Part shown: one piece after another, positions 62,330 through 64,000 of the stretch
Numbering within the stretch: position 1 is the stretch's first letter
Layout of the letters: the number at the start of each line of letters is the position of its first letter
Origin: CAVXYG01 sp963706835
GTDB taxonomy: Bacteria; Actinomycetota; Actinomycetes; S36-B12; GCA-2699445
DNA: 64,000 bases
NCBI GenBank assembly: GCA_963706835.1
Contig: CAVPOB010000036.1
Span: 62,001-126,000, forward strand
Direction: 5' to 3'
Translations under genes and position numbers: made by a program
Notes under the pieces: model-generated
What the model saw: the letters and a program-made list of their open reading frames with translations, nothing else
Databases searched by the model: none
Told to the model about the DNA's origin: nothing

Positions 62330-64000
62330 CTAGCCCCTGGCCGCGTCGAGCTCGAGCTGGTCCCGCAGTTGTGCGAGGGCCCCCTCCAGCCGATCCAGCA
62401 CCACCTGGCTGGCCTCGTCCGCCTGCCGCTCGGCCGCCCGTCGGAACACCGGCACAACCGCGTCGGTGAGTCGCTGCACGGCCTCGAGCAGCGACTGGGG
62501 GCCCGCCGCCGTCCGCAGCCGCTCCCACGTCGCTTCGATGCCCTTGATGAGGTCGTCCCGGGCGCCGAGCCCGACGACGAGCTCATCCATGGTCCTCCCG
62601 AGCTCCACCGGGGACCCGGCCGGGGCCAGGAGGTTGCTGCCCGGGCTGGCGGTGAACGCGGTCGCCGTGAACTGTCCCTGCGGCCACTTGCGGGTGTCCA
62701 GCGGCAGCAGGTCGCGCCGGAGGGCCGACGGGTTGACGATCCGCGGGAACTCGTCGCCGCCCCCGAGCATCTCGATCACGAGGCCGTGCGCCAGCTCCTC
62801 GATGATCGTGTCCCGGCTGAAGTACTCGGGCAGCAGCGGTTCGAGCTGCTGGGCGTAGTTGGAGTTGATGTGCGGCGGCTTCACATCCGTCCGGCCCATC
62901 GCCAGTCCCTCGATGACCTGCCGGTAGTCCCGCTGCCAGAGGTCGGCCTCCGCCAGGGCGTGGATCGGCACGGCGTACTGCGTCATGATCGCCACCGCGC
63001 GCTCCGGGTCGGCGCCCTCGCGCAGTGCGATCGAGTCCGGCCCGAGCTTGGCCTTGAGGTGCCGGTGGGCGTCCCCGGTGGCCGCGTAGGTGACGACCGC
63101 CCCCTGCAGCTTGTCGCCGGTGGTGTACTGCACCCGGGCGGGGATGAACGTCCAGTAGACGCCCCGGGCCAGCTTCAGCAGCCCGTCCAGGTCATCGGTG
63201 AGCGTCGCCTCTGAGTCCGCGGCGGCCGCCAGGTCGGCGGGGAACCGCGGCTCGCCCTCGGAGTCGTGGATCGCCAGCCGCTCAGCGCGATCGCGGAGGG
63301 CCTGCCGCAGGCCCGCCAGGGCCGACTCGCGGTACTCCCGGATGTCGGAGCCGACGGCGAGGATGCCGCCGCTGCGCTCGAAGGCCTCGTCGAGGTCGCC
63401 GTACAGCTGTGCGACGAGGGCCTGCTGCTCCGGCCCCCCGTAGCTGGACCGGAAGTCGCGCAGCGCCTCCTCCCACACCCGCAGTGCCAGTTCGCTGTCC
63501 TCCACCTCGGGCTGCACATCCTCGGGGATCAGCAGCTGGGTCTCCTTCGGGCCGCTGTCCTTGCCGATGAGCCTGTCCTGCTGCCACTGCACCCGCAGCT
63601 CTTGGCTCATCGCGGCCAGCGCGGACTCCGCGTCCCGCGCCCAGTCCAGGTAGAGCAGGACGCGCTCGTGGACCCGCCGGGCGAGCTCGGCCTCCGCGAT
63701 CTGCTTCGGCTCCTTCACCAGGTCGCTGGTGTACTTCTCCACGGCCCGGCCTACCTTGGCCGCGGCACTCCTGCGCCGCTCCTCCGCCTTGCCGGTCAGC
63801 TTGGCGAAGATGCCGGCCTTCTCCAGCCCCTGCAGATCGTCGAGCAGGTCGCGCAGCTCCGGGCCCTGGATGCCGTCCTTGTCCATCACCTGGTCCATGG
63901 CGGCGGCCGTCTCCGCGTGGCTGGAACCCACCTCCCTGGCCCGGTCGGAGTAGACCTTGGCCAGCCGCTGAAGGGTGCGCTGCATGAACGGCAGGGATTC
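62330..64000 (-). CDS. Large helical protein, truncated by the window edge
   Basis: The C-terminal 556 residues; the frame is still open at 64000, so the gene begins outside. It is strongly helical and charged (ETAAAMDQVMDKDGIQGPEL, RRSAAAKVGRAVEKYTSDLV, YWTFIPARVQYTTGDKLQGA, IMTQYAVPIHALAEADLWQR). It ends in a coiled-coil-like region QADEASQVVLDRLEGALAQL. No motif I can name with certainty. The gene architecture (very large leading protein, membrane-hairpin protein, transglutaminase) is similar in outline to actinobacterial clusters with tubulin-like proteins, but only the missing N-terminus would show that. Gap to the next gene is 21 bases. Confidence 0.75.
   Translation of the reverse strand, partial: ESLPFMQRTLQRLAKVYSDRAREVGSSHAETAAAMDQVMDKDGIQGPELRDLLDDLQGLEKAGIFAKLTGKAEERRRSAAAKVGRAVEKYTSDLVKEPKQIAEAELARRVHERVLLYLDWARDAESALAAMSQELRVQWQQDRLIGKDSGPKETQLLIPEDVQPEVEDSELALRVWEEALRDFRSSYGGPEQQALVAQLYGDLDEAFERSGGILAVGSDIREYRESALAGLRQALRDRAERLAIHDSEGEPRFPADLAAAADSEATLTDDLDGLLKLARGVYWTFIPARVQYTTGDKLQGAVVTYAATGDAHRHLKAKLGPDSIALREGADPERAVAIMTQYAVPIHALAEADLWQRDYRQVIEGLAMGRTDVKPPHINSNYAQQLEPLLPEYFSRDTIIEELAHGLVIEMLGGGDEFPRIVNPSALRRDLLPLDTRKWPQGQFTATAFTASPGSNLLAPAGSPVELGRTMDELVVGLGARDDLIKGIEATWERLRTAAGPQSLLEAVQRLTDAVVPVFRRAAERQADEASQVVLDRLEGALAQLRDQLELDAARG

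Overview
The window is about 70% GC with dense short-spaced genes, frequent GTG starts, ATGA/GTGA start-stop overlaps and Actinobacteria-type families: an actinorhodopsin-like proton pump, a Doc/MazF-rich toxin-antitoxin island, Arr-type rifamycin ADP-ribosyltransferase, DUF427, DUF2252, UPF0246/YaaA and a 10-methyl-fatty-acid (bfaA/bfaB-type) locus. It looks like chromosome of a free-living, probably aquatic, high-GC actinobacterium. No rRNA, tRNA, prophage, insertion sequence or CRISPR array was recognised.

Layout. 0.5-6.5 kb: a DUF2252 protein divergent from a rhodopsin gene that has a likely leaderless promoter and a perfect hairpin terminator, then a FAD oxidoreductase and a CFA-type methyltransferase (the 10-methyl-branched fatty acid pair), both broken by several single-base frameshifts. 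6.5-22 kb: metabolic and membrane genes (two alpha/beta hydrolases counting the later one, SDR-like protein, a plsC-vanZ-EEP operon, AI-2E exporter family protein, enoyl-CoA hydratase, a three-gene operon with nicotinate phosphoribosyltransferase), separated by unusual repeat arrays. Three of these arrays (6.8, 10.6 and 18.3 kb) are built from one 19-bp module with a 63-bp super-period and switch orientation in the middle; a fourth (21.0-21.4 kb) uses a different unit of about 28-30 bp. 22-36.8 kb: intact core-type genes (CDF transporter, acyl-CoA dehydrogenase, enoyl-reductase-like protein, YaaA, amine oxidase-like protein, DUF255 thioredoxin-like protein, TrpB2, an ABC exporter with a fused double permease).

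36.8-44 kb is an accessory island: a Doc relic, a DUF1295 relic, a frameshifted SRPBCC gene, an arr-like gene, and four intact toxin-antitoxin pairs in 3.6 kb (MNT-HEPN, MazEF, Doc with ribbon-helix-helix antitoxin, CopG-MazF). Each pair is preceded by its own distinct palindrome, consistent with separate autoregulation. 44-50.6 kb holds a SnoaL-like gene coupled to an SDR gene with an in-frame UGA at its glycine motif, a hydrolase, an SRPBCC protein, a cysteine-bearing unknown protein and a badly frameshifted secreted-peptidase-type hydrolase.

50.5-64 kb is mostly unknown genes on the minus strand: a 313-bp direct duplication bracketing a DUF4234 gene and a lipoprotein; a run of uncharacterised soluble proteins; an OLD-family ATPase/TOPRIM nuclease (one frameshift) behind a 51-residue protein with two CCHC zinc knuckles; and at the right edge an operon of a large helical protein (cut by the window), a large protein with a central membrane hairpin (one frameshift), and a membrane-anchored transglutaminase. 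The frameshifts are clustered in particular genes while most genes are clean, so decay and assembly error both remain possible.
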